NCBI GenBank assembly: GCA_014729375.1
Contig: WJKA01000386.1
Span: forward strand, 1 to 5,929
DNA from: Chitinivibrionales bacterium
Lineage (GTDB): Bacteria > Fibrobacterota > Chitinivibrionia > Chitinivibrionales > WJKA01
Reading direction: 5' to 3'
Length of the DNA: 5,929 bases
Positions 1-5,790 of this stretch are shown here, piece by piece. Position 1 is the first letter of the stretch, and each line of letters starts with the position of its first letter. The position numbers and the translations under genes were made by a program. A model generated the notes under the pieces. It had not been told where the DNA came from, ran no database searches, and worked only from the letters and a program-made list of their open reading frames with translations.

Positions 1-2
1 GA

Positions 3-464
3 AAAACCGGACAGCTCCCCTGTACCTATGACGGCAGGTCCTCCGGACGTAAATACGATTATGTCGATTTGCGCGGCAGGCAGGAACTTTTTCCGTTCGG
101 ATTCGGCCTCTCCTACGTTCGTTTCAGCTATTCCCACTTGAACGTAACACCCCGCAATATCCGCGCATCGGCGACAGTGTCGCTTGACATTAGAAATCGA
201 GGTGCGCGCACGGCCGAGGAGGTTGTGCAACTTTACCTGTGCGCCAGCAATGTGCTGCCGCTACAGCCGCTCAGGCGGCTTATTGCCTTTCGCCGCGTGC
301 GCATACCGGCCGGGGCAACCAAAACTATCAGATTCACAATCGGACGGCGCGAATTGTCGACGCTGGATGCCGACATGCAATGGCGTATGCAGCCGGGCGA
401 CTATCGAATATTGGCAGGCGGTAATTCCCGCGATTGCAAATCCGTACGGTTTCGCATTGTGTGA
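3..464 (+). CDS. GH3 family beta-glucosidase-type glycosidase, C-terminal part (5' end outside window)
   Basis: The reading frame is open from the first complete codon at 3 and ends in TGA at 462-464, giving 153 visible residues. At about residues 30-43 it carries the block ELFPFGFGLSYVRFSYS, which matches the hallmark LFPFGYGLSYT-F-YS found where the second GH3 catalytic domain leads into the fibronectin type III-like domain. The rest (VSLDIRNRG, AEEVVQLYL, LRRLIAFRRVRIPAGATKTIRFTI, GDYRILAGGNSRD) follows the order of that FnIII-like domain: beta strands, a proline-linked strand, then a terminal GG-SRD block. GH3 enzymes hydrolyse beta-glucosides, beta-xylosides or related glycans; the specificity-setting catalytic part is missing here. 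The protein ends straight after the FnIII-like domain with no T9SS sorting tail, so it is probably not a T9SS cargo. Family call is firm, substrate unknown. Confidence 0.9.
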   Translation, partial: KTGQLPCTYDGRSSGRKYDYVDLRGRQELFPFGFGLSYVRFSYSHLNVTPRNIRASATVSLDIRNRGARTAEEVVQLYLCASNVLPLQPLRRLIAFRRVRIPAGATKTIRFTIGRRELSTLDADMQWRMQPGDYRILAGGNSRDCKSVRFRIV

Positions 465-809
465 CTGGACAGGTATTTTGATTTTCCGGGGCAAGCCCGA
501 CGCTTGTAAAAATCATCTTGACTCGTGCTCAATATCCAACCAACTGTTCCGCATTTTTCGACCCCTGCGACCTACCCGCGCTCAAGAAAATAGACGTTGT
601 GGTGAAATATAAACAGCGTAGCTATATCCCTGCCGTACGAGGCAGCGCATTATGTGCTCGGCCGATTGCGCCAGTGCCGCTATAGCTGGGCGCAACAGAA
701 ATCATCGATTTCAAAAATAATTATGAGCTTGACAGCAACAGGTGATAATAGAAAATGAAATGCTCTCAAATATTATAAGAGCTTTATCGGCAGGCTTTTA
801 TTATGTTTA
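465..809. other. Intergenic region with a possible coding relic
   Basis: About 345 bases separate the GH3 stop from the promoter of the next gene. I find no gene with a start, ribosome binding site and recognisable product on either strand. In plus frame 2, codons 482-742 are open except for one TAG at 683-685 and then end in three successive in-frame stops (TGA TAA TAG, 743-751). The translation has protein-like pieces (ALKKIDVVVKYKQRSYIPAV, then GATEIIDFKNNYELDSNR after the TAG), so it might be a decayed gene tail, but I do not recognise a family and chance is a fair alternative. A small GC hairpin (CGGG-GCAAG-CCCG, about 487-499) lies after the GH3 gene but has no T-tract. Confidence 0.3.
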
Positions 810-818
810 TGGTATAAT
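810..818 (+). promoter_or_regulatory. Extended -10 promoter (TGG-TATAAT) for the 984-aa gene
   Basis: TGGTATAAT is a perfect sigma-70-type -10 hexamer (813-818) preceded by a TGN extension at 810-812. At 15-18 bp spacing no good -35 box is present, which is usual for extended -10 promoters. Transcription would start near 825, leaving a leader of about 34 nt with a Shine-Dalgarno at 850-855. This placement argues that translation starts at 859, since the upstream in-frame codons would lie before the transcript start. Confidence 0.6.
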
Positions 819-849
819 CAATATATTAATCGTGAAATCATATCATTCT

Positions 850-855
850 GGAGGG
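850..855 (+). promoter_or_regulatory. Ribosome binding site GGAGGG for the start at 859
   Basis: GGAGGG lies 3-4 nt before ATG 859. It decides the start: the frame is open back to 742 (GTG), but that start has no comparable purine-rich site and precedes the -10 box. Starting at 859 also puts a proper signal peptide at the N-terminus. Confidence 0.8.
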
Positions 856-858
856 AAT

Positions 859-3813
859 ATGCGGAATAGCGTAGAGGCGTGCATCTCAAAGGGAGTGTTG
901 TATCTGTTTTTATCCGGCATACTGGCTTTTATCGCCGGACAGGACACCTACACCAATTCTGTCGGCATGACCATGATAAAGATATCGGCCGGCACGTTTG
1001 TCATGGGGGAGACCAATGCAACACCGGGCGATGATACTCGTCAGTCGGACAGCCCGCTGGGGCGGTATTCGCATATTTACACGTCTCACGGCGACCCGGA
1101 CGAGCATCCTGCGCACAATGTCACCATCAGTTCGGATTTTTACATTTCCGAAGTCGAAGTACCGCCGGATGTATTCATGCAGTTTAAAGCCTCCTACGAT
1201 CATTCTGTCCGATCGCCGTCGACAAACGATCTCCGCAGCCAGGGCGTGAACGATCGTGCATTTGTAAACTGGTACGAGGCCAGGGATTTCTGTGAATGGC
1301 TCTCGCAACAGGAGAGCAAAACGTACCGCCTTCCCACCGAAGCCGAATGGGAATATTGCGCAAAGGCCGGTGTTTACGATCAATACTGGCCTGAAGGCGA
1401 TTCGCTGGCTACAAGCTGGGACGATCCCAATCCCTGGGGTCTCAAAGGAATGTACCATCTGCCGTCGGAGTGGGTGCATGACTGGTACGGCTACTATGAT
1501 CCGCGCGATCAGGCCGATCCGGTGGGACCGGAATTCGGGTATGCAAAGGTCGTGCGCGGGGGACGGGTGAGCAGGACTTTTCGCTCGGACGATCATCTCG
1601 ATGCGCTCTATTTTCGCCGTCCGGCGTACCGTTGTTCTTTCCCGCCCCAGTGGCCGTTCGATATCGATGAATCGATTTCCGATTTGTCGCAATACAACCA
1701 GCGGAAATCCTTTACAGGGTTCCGCATAGTCCAGGGTGATATACCGACCACCGAACCGCTCGACTATGTGGCGCCGTTCCAGATGCAGGCGCTGAAGCAC
1801 ACTACCGAGGATGTGAAAGAGAAAGGGCCGGATATGAATCAGCCCTGGTTCAGAGTGCGCACGATCATGCCGATTCCCTTTGATGATCGTAACCTTCAGC
1901 AACCGGGCGGTAATGATGTAACTCCGCAGGTTGCCCAGAAGACCGGGTTCTGGGAAAACTACGAGCGTCGCAATCACAGCCCTGATTACGAAGTTCTTGA
2001 CAATGGTGATATCCTTGCAATATGGTACACCGATGAAACCGAGCGTAAACCTGCCATGAGCTGGGTTGCGCGGCGGCTGCGGTTCGGCGCTGAAGAATGG
2101 GACTGGCCCGAACTGTGGTATGACTGCAAAAGCCTTCCGGAACACTCCTGCGCGCTGTGGAACGAGGACGGTACGCTCTATTTTGTTTCCGGCACTGAGG
2201 GTATGATGCGGCCGCCGTGGAAATGGAATGTGTCAACCGACAACGGCGCGACCTGGGGTCCGTTCCAGTTTCCGGTTCTTGTCGGTACGGTAAACGGCAC
2301 AATCTATACATCAAATACGTTCCCCATTCAGGATATGTTCAAGGATAATTCCGGCAGTTATTATGTGACAATCGACGAGAACAAGCTGTTTCGCAGTGAT
2401 GATAATATGGTCACCTGGAAGGAGGCCGGAGATTTTCCCGGCATTCACATGTCGGCGAACGTACTGGCCGATGGATCCACTATTTTTGCTCACGGCAACA
2501 GGGGGTCGCAGTTTTTTGCAACGTCAAGCGATAAAGGCCAGACCTGGAATATGTCTGCAGGCAGCCATCTAGGGGATGATGACCGTCGGGCAACGACGTA
2601 TCGTTTGAAAAGCGGCAACCTCTTTTTTGTTCACAGCGACAAATGGGTGGCCCTCTCAACCAATAATGGATCATCATGGACCACAAAACAGGTCCCGACT
2701 GCCGCATCAGGATTTGAATACACCGGTGTAACGCAGGACAATAACGGCATGATCCACATGTTCTCCACTCAGAGCAATCCCTGTGCGCATTTTGAACTCA
2801 ACGAGGCCTGGATACTTTCGAGCAGCACCGATATCACGGATCCCGAATGCCAGGGAACGCCTGCGGATTATTCCGAAACGCAAACCGACGGCAGCACCGT
2901 GACCTGGAGCGCGATCGACTGTGTTGACGGGCGGTATATTCTTCACGGCATGGAGGAGCATAACTACCCCGGCGGCGCTCCCAAGTACCGGGTCACCTGG
3001 GACAAAGGCGTGCGCGCGGGGATCGAGACATTCTGGAATCCCGACGGTTCTCTCCGGTGGCAGATTTTTCACGGCGAAGACGGCACGCTGGATCTATGGG
3101 TCCGCTACTGGCCCGACGGAAGCCGTCGCTCGGAGTCACGCTGGAGCTACAGCACCAAGTCGACAGTCCAGGGGATCGTGACGCAGGTACCGACCCATCT
3201 TGCTCAGGCTAAATCGGCAATCTATAATCCATCCTATGGTGCAGAGCAGCACATGGATTCGGTCATGCAGTGGAAAGACGGATCGCCCGATACCGGTCCC
3301 CGGGTATACGGCCTGACCGTTACCCGCAATGGAAACGGCTCCGTTCAGGTTGATAATGCGCAGGTTCGGTATAACCCCGACGGCACGGCGACGCTGACTG
3401 CAACTCCTGAAACGGGAGCACAGTTTATCGAATGGAGCGGCGATGCAAGCGGGACAACTAATCCTTTGACAGTCACCATGGATGACGATAAATTGATCAT
3501 TGCCGAATTCAGCGGCGGAGTGACTGCGCAGAAGTATCTGCAAAGCGTGTTGATTGATGAATTTACCGTTATTGCCGGGCGCAATGCAGCGCCAATGCTT
3601 CACTACCGGTTGCCTGAGCAGATGCGGGTGCGAATCGATGTGCATAATTCGCAGGGGCAACTGGTACACAGCCCGGCAGACGGTCTTCAGCCTGCGGGAG
3701 TTCACCGGACACTGATTGCTGCGAACCGGGTAGCTTTACACAAAGGTCTTTATATTATTGTCGCGCGGTTCGGCACAGCACGGATTGTCCGGAAATCAAT
3801 TGCCGTTCGGTAA
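859..3813 (+). CDS. Secreted SUMF1-like / Asp-box propeller / MORN / InlB-like protein with T9SS-type tail
   Basis: 984 residues from ATG 859. Signal peptide: hydrophobic core at about 11-26 with probable cleavage near IAG-QD (27-28). Residues 35-292 are a SUMF1/formylglycine-generating-enzyme-like fold: GTFVMGE near 45, VNWYEARDFCEWL at 136-148, YRLPTEAEWEY at 156-166, VVRGG at 231, FTGFRIV at 285-291. The paired catalytic cysteines of true FGE are not seen, so it is probably not a sulfatase activator. About 360-665 is a sialidase/BNR-like beta-propeller with Asp-box-type motifs at 459-466 (STDNGATW), 512-520, 556-563 (SSDKGQTW) and 600-607. Residues 718-765 hold two MORN-like units (FWNPDG, YWPDG). 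Residues 817-885 resemble the divergent InlB B-repeat domain (NGNGSV, GAQFIEWSGDASG). Residues 908-984 resemble a T9SS type A sorting domain (VHNSQGQLV, HKGLYIIVARFG, end SIAVR). Likely an extracellular, surface-delivered glycan-binding or glycan-cleaving protein; the substrate is not readable. Confidence 0.88.
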   Translation: MRNSVEACISKGVLYLFLSGILAFIAGQDTYTNSVGMTMIKISAGTFVMGETNATPGDDTRQSDSPLGRYSHIYTSHGDPDEHPAHNVTISSDFYISEVEVPPDVFMQFKASYDHSVRSPSTNDLRSQGVNDRAFVNWYEARDFCEWLSQQESKTYRLPTEAEWEYCAKAGVYDQYWPEGDSLATSWDDPNPWGLKGMYHLPSEWVHDWYGYYDPRDQADPVGPEFGYAKVVRGGRVSRTFRSDDHLDALYFRRPAYRCSFPPQWPFDIDESISDLSQYNQRKSFTGFRIVQGDIPTTEPLDYVAPFQMQALKHTTEDVKEKGPDMNQPWFRVRTIMPIPFDDRNLQQPGGNDVTPQVAQKTGFWENYERRNHSPDYEVLDNGDILAIWYTDETERKPAMSWVARRLRFGAEEWDWPELWYDCKSLPEHSCALWNEDGTLYFVSGTEGMMRPPWKWNVSTDNGATWGPFQFPVLVGTVNGTIYTSNTFPIQDMFKDNSGSYYVTIDENKLFRSDDNMVTWKEAGDFPGIHMSANVLADGSTIFAHGNRGSQFFATSSDKGQTWNMSAGSHLGDDDRRATTYRLKSGNLFFVHSDKWVALSTNNGSSWTTKQVPTAASGFEYTGVTQDNNGMIHMFSTQSNPCAHFELNEAWILSSSTDITDPECQGTPADYSETQTDGSTVTWSAIDCVDGRYILHGMEEHNYPGGAPKYRVTWDKGVRAGIETFWNPDGSLRWQIFHGEDGTLDLWVRYWPDGSRRSESRWSYSTKSTVQGIVTQVPTHLAQAKSAIYNPSYGAEQHMDSVMQWKDGSPDTGPRVYGLTVTRNGNGSVQVDNAQVRYNPDGTATLTATPETGAQFIEWSGDASGTTNPLTVTMDDDKLIIAEFSGGVTAQKYLQSVLIDEFTVIAGRNAAPMLHYRLPEQMRVRIDVHNSQGQLVHSPADGLQPAGVHRTLIAANRVALHKGLYIIVARFGTARIVRKSIAVR

Positions 3814-3902
3814 GTGTCCGTATAGCATACAATACGCATGCAGGGAAGCGCCTTGCCAAAGAGCTTCTGCCGAATGCCGTGAACCAACTGCTGAATACAG
3901 GT
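3814..3902. other. Convergent intergenic gap, no terminator seen
   Basis: 89 bases separate the converging stops of the propeller gene and the nitroreductase gene. I looked for a GC hairpin followed by a T-tract on either strand and found none. Both strands remain open in at least one frame across the gap, but those frames have no start signals and no family I recognise. Confidence 0.4.
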
Positions 3903-4628
3903 TTAAAGTTTGCCGCAGGGAATAATGCACAGCGGCACCTGCTCTGAATCATCGATACCCAGCACCTTCTTAACGCCCGTATCATCAAAAGCACCGATCG
4001 GCCAGGTAGCAATCCCCAGTGCCCGGGCCTGCAGATATACATTCTGCGCGCTCCCGCCGGCATCCATGGGAACATAGCGATCCGCACCCCGGTCGCCGTA
4101 TTTCAGCGCGGTTTTCGAATAATCTGCAGTGATCACAATACAGGCAGGCACGAAGGTCGATTTCAAGGAACCACTGTATGTCGTCTGTTTCAATGAGTCG
4201 ATTAAATCACCGGATTTAATACCGGTAAGGGAATGCGAATTCCATTCGTAGCGATAAACACCGGCAGCAATACTGTCCACTTCTTTGCAGACAAGGTATA
4301 TTTCGAGGGGATACAATCCGCCGGCAGAAGGATAACTCCGCGTTGCTCCGCTGACGCCGTCAACTGTTTTCCCTCCCGCTGCCCACAGAAGCTGGGACAT
4401 GGCCTGGAACGGAATCGATTTCTGTTTAAAGTTTCTGACAGATTTTCGCGAATAAATCGCTTCAGCTACCGACATGGCACCGTCATAGCGGGGAGATGCG
4501 AGCGGAAGCGTATCCGCCCCTGCTGCATTGGAGCTGGTGCTATGTTCGGCACAGAATACCGCGATTGCGGCACATGAGAGGCTGATAAAAACATAGGTGG
4601 GAATCGAGTATCTTGTGTGGCTATGCAT
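3903..4628 (-). CDS. Exported nitroreductase-family flavoprotein, SagB-like
   Basis: 241 residues. Residues 51-240 follow the nitroreductase/SagB-type dehydrogenase pattern: SVAEAIYSRKSVRNF at 53-67 (the R-x-S-x-R FMN phosphate-binding region), LLWAAGG at 80-86, SYPSAGGLYPLEIYLV at 98-113, AGGSAQNVYLQARALGIATW at 190-209, and a terminal PLCIIPCGK strand. Such proteins bind FMN and usually work as dimers, oxidising or reducing small molecules or peptide azolines with NAD(P)H or oxygen. The family often has MEAGH before AQN; here it reads MDAGG, so the acidic and histidine positions differ. A hydrophobic stretch at about 10-26 suggests export; the Cys at 26 (AVFC) is not a good lipobox because Phe precedes it, and the SPase I site is also weak. 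No cyclodehydratase or precursor peptide is nearby, so a thiazole/oxazole peptide role is not supported. AGGAG lies 7 nt upstream of the ATG. Confidence 0.85.
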   Translation of the reverse strand: MHSHTRYSIPTYVFISLSCAAIAVFCAEHSTSSNAAGADTLPLASPRYDGAMSVAEAIYSRKSVRNFKQKSIPFQAMSQLLWAAGGKTVDGVSGATRSYPSAGGLYPLEIYLVCKEVDSIAAGVYRYEWNSHSLTGIKSGDLIDSLKQTTYSGSLKSTFVPACIVITADYSKTALKYGDRGADRYVPMDAGGSAQNVYLQARALGIATWPIGAFDDTGVKKVLGIDDSEQVPLCIIPCGKL

Positions 4629-4635
4629 GGAACGT

Positions 4636-4640
4636 CTCCT
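4636..4640 (-). promoter_or_regulatory. Ribosome binding site AGGAG of the nitroreductase gene
   Basis: On the minus strand AGGAG is followed by 7 nt and then ATG at 4628-4626. The canonical spacing supports this start, and with it the N-terminal hydrophobic export segment. Confidence 0.75.
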
Positions 4641-4760
4641 TTTAATGAGAAGTATTATTTAATTGCGCTGATCGACATGCAGCAGGTGGTAAAAGTCAAA
4701 ATTATGCCTGTGCGTGTCAGATTACGAGGTTCCGGCACTTCCCGGGTTTGTTTATCTTTG

Positions 4761-4769
4761 TGGTATAGA
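4761..4769 (+). promoter_or_regulatory. Possible extended -10 (TGG-TATAGA) for the gene at 4793
   Basis: TGGTATAGA has the same TGG-TATA layout as the promoter before the propeller gene, with one more mismatch in the hexamer. No good -35 is visible at normal spacing (the region reads CCCGGG). The start of transcription would be near 4776, followed by AAGGAA at 4783-4788 and ATG at 4793. Further -10-like strings (TAATAT, TATAAA) follow within 20 nt, so the exact element is uncertain. The 164-base divergent gap must also hold the nitroreductase promoter, for which I see only a TTGACT box without a convincing -10. Confidence 0.35.
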
Positions 4770-4792
4770 GAACATAATATAAAAGGAATATA

Positions 4793-5455
4793 ATGGATGC
4801 GAAAAATTCTGGGCGTGGATTGCTGGTAGCGGTTTTCATGATGGGTTTCGGTGGGGCGACACAGTCGCAGGACATTGGAATCAGCGGCCGTGTTGTGGAC
4901 AGGGCGGGGGAGGGCATTGCCGGCGCCCGGGTGGAGCTTACAGAGTCGGGACTTGCCGGGGTCTGCGATGCCGACGGCTACTTTGCCCTGGGTGTAGCAT
5001 CGGCAGCCTTCCCTGATTATGCCCGCTATGGCATATCGAAAGAAATGGAGCAAGCGTTTTTTACCTGCCGGGGACGACGTGTTCAAGAGAGTGACGGTAT
5101 ATACCAGGCGCCGTTGTATGCCCCTGGCGTGTATTTTGAGACATGCGCTCGATCAGATAGTGCATGGCTTTCAGGATGCCGGGTGGTATGCTCATATATA
5201 AACCGTGTCCTGCTTTATGGATTGACGAGCTTTCAGAAAAAATCGCATGTTCTACTCTGTCAGCCATCGTTTCAGCGCAACAAGTTCAATCCTGCCTTTC
5301 ACGGCGTTGGTGTCCTTTGTAACAACCACGAATTTCTGCCCGGACGCAGCATCGGCTCCACCCAGGCAAACTCATCTGCCCGGACTACGTTTCGGTACTT
5401 GACTTCAACGAGTGTTTCGGCAACAAAGTCAATCTCTTTTCTGCCCGACCAGTAG
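4793..5455 (+). pseudogene. Truncated secreted protein with carboxypeptidase-regulatory-like domain; chimeric 3' part
   Basis: Translation from ATG 4793 (AAGGAA just upstream) gives 220 residues, but only the first part looks genuine. Residues 1-26 form a signal peptide (hydrophobic GLLVAVFMMGFGG, cleavage near TQS-QD). Residues 28-67 are a carboxypeptidase-regulatory-like beta-sandwich start: ISGRVVDRAGEGIAGARVEL, then CDADGYFALG. In Fibrobacterota-type secreted proteins this module commonly sits next to larger domains and a T9SS tail. After about nt 4994 recognisable homology ends. Residues 94-115 contain RGRRV and APGVYF, reminiscent of a T9SS sorting domain, so a large internal deletion joining head to tail is possible. 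From residue 154 the frame runs antisense through the ATPase relic (5252-5547), so that part is very unlikely to be a real protein. I call it a broken gene; a short expressed product cannot be excluded. Confidence 0.6.
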
Positions 5456-5547
5456 TGAAGCTTCCTGCTGTCTGTCTGACGGCGTATCTTGGTTGCGACA
5501 ATCGTTTCCGCCAGCGCACCGCATGTCTCAGGATCTTTCATCAAAAT
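5252..5547 (-). pseudogene. C-terminal remnant of an AAA ATPase with DUF4143 (PD-(D/E)xK-like) domain, frameshifted
   Basis: Read on the minus strand, KDPETCGALAETIVATKI, HYWSGRKEIDFVAETLVEVKYR and later KFVVVTKDTNAVKGRIELV match the end of the DUF4143 ATPases (AAA_14 N-terminal domain plus DUF4143), where LAE-V, YWR--KEVDFV and -VEVKYR are hallmark strings. The nuclease-like residues are still there: E of LAE, D of EIDF, and E-V-K. Full-length proteins are roughly 400 aa; only about 97 codons remain. The 5' side ends at an in-frame TAG (5550-5548) without a ribosome binding site. Near 5338 one base seems to have been lost: the first frame (5544-5338) would stop at 5299, while the second frame (5338-5252) gives the expected ending and stops at TAG 5254-5252. 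The frame switch could be a sequencing error, but the missing N-terminus makes it a relic anyway. These ATPases often spread with mobile or defence-rich DNA. Confidence 0.8.
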
Positions 5548-5555
5548 CTATGACA

Positions 5556-5574
5556 CCATAATAGGCCATAATAG
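5556..5574. repeat. 10-bp-period tandem repeat CCATAATAG-G-CCATAATAG
   Basis: CCATAATAG occurs at 5556-5564 and again at 5566-5574, one base apart. The second copy overlaps a perfect 10-bp palindrome AATAGCTATT (5570-5579). It lies a few bases beyond the point where the ATPase relic breaks off (TAG at 5548-5550). It could be a scar of a recombination event, a regulator site one helical turn apart, or chance. Confidence 0.5.
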
Positions 5575-5780
5575 CTATTGTATTATTTGCTTATTTTCTC
5601 TATGCAATTTAATTCACTAATCTGTAGTTTTATTGAATCAAGAATGCGATATAACTCATTAAATTCAATCACTATCGACAAGGAGGATGAGTAGCGAATT
5701 AAGTGCTTGATTTAATTGCCGATATCCTTTGAAGGCAGGGTGTATTTCAGTAGAAGGCATGAATTAGAACGCAACTTCCA

Positions 5781-5786
5781 AGGAGG
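5781..5786 (+). promoter_or_regulatory. Ribosome binding site AGGAGG for the start at 5791
   Basis: AGGAGG followed by 4 nt and ATG at 5791. It fixes the start codon of the beta-helix protein and yields an N-terminal signal peptide. Confidence 0.8.
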
Positions 5787-5790
5787 CATT

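Larger units (their letters stand above)
5548..5790. other. AT-rich intergenic region upstream of the beta-helix gene
   Basis: The 243 bases are visibly more AT-rich than either flank and are closed by stops in all frames. They contain the tandem repeat at 5556-5574, a weak -10-like TATAAC at 5650-5655 without a good -35, an AGGAGG at 5681-5686 that directly abuts an ATG with no spacer, and the functional AGGAGG at 5781-5786. The promoter of the last gene should lie here but I cannot fix it. Confidence 0.5.

Noticed and set aside
485..500. Intrinsic terminator after the GH3 gene
   Set aside because: The CGGG-GCAAG-CCCG hairpin has only four pairs and is followed by ACGCTTGT, not a T-tract.
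729..734. TTGACA as a -35 box upstream of the propeller gene
   Set aside because: No -10-like hexamer lies 15-19 bp downstream; the nearest candidate GATAAT is only 9 bp away. The extended -10 at 810-818 is a better promoter.
910..2145. Long minus-strand open frame of 411 codons inside the propeller gene
   Set aside because: It is antisense to the conserved SUMF1 and propeller coding sequence, has no ribosome binding site that I can see, and its translation shows no recognisable domain.
3755..4087. Minus-strand frame of 110 codons across the convergent gap
   Set aside because: It lies in another frame of the nitroreductase gene for much of its length and runs on into the antisense of the propeller gene; no start signal of its own is convincing.
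5061..5267. Minus-strand frame of 68 codons between the head gene and the ATPase relic
   Set aside because: Some strings look protein-like, but no Shine-Dalgarno precedes its start, no family is recognised, and it overlaps the plus frame that carries the possible sorting-tail motif.
5330..5345. Programmed frameshift in the ATPase relic
   Set aside because: The site has no X-XXY-YYZ slippery heptamer, and the gene already lacks its 5' half, so mutation or a sequencing error is simpler.
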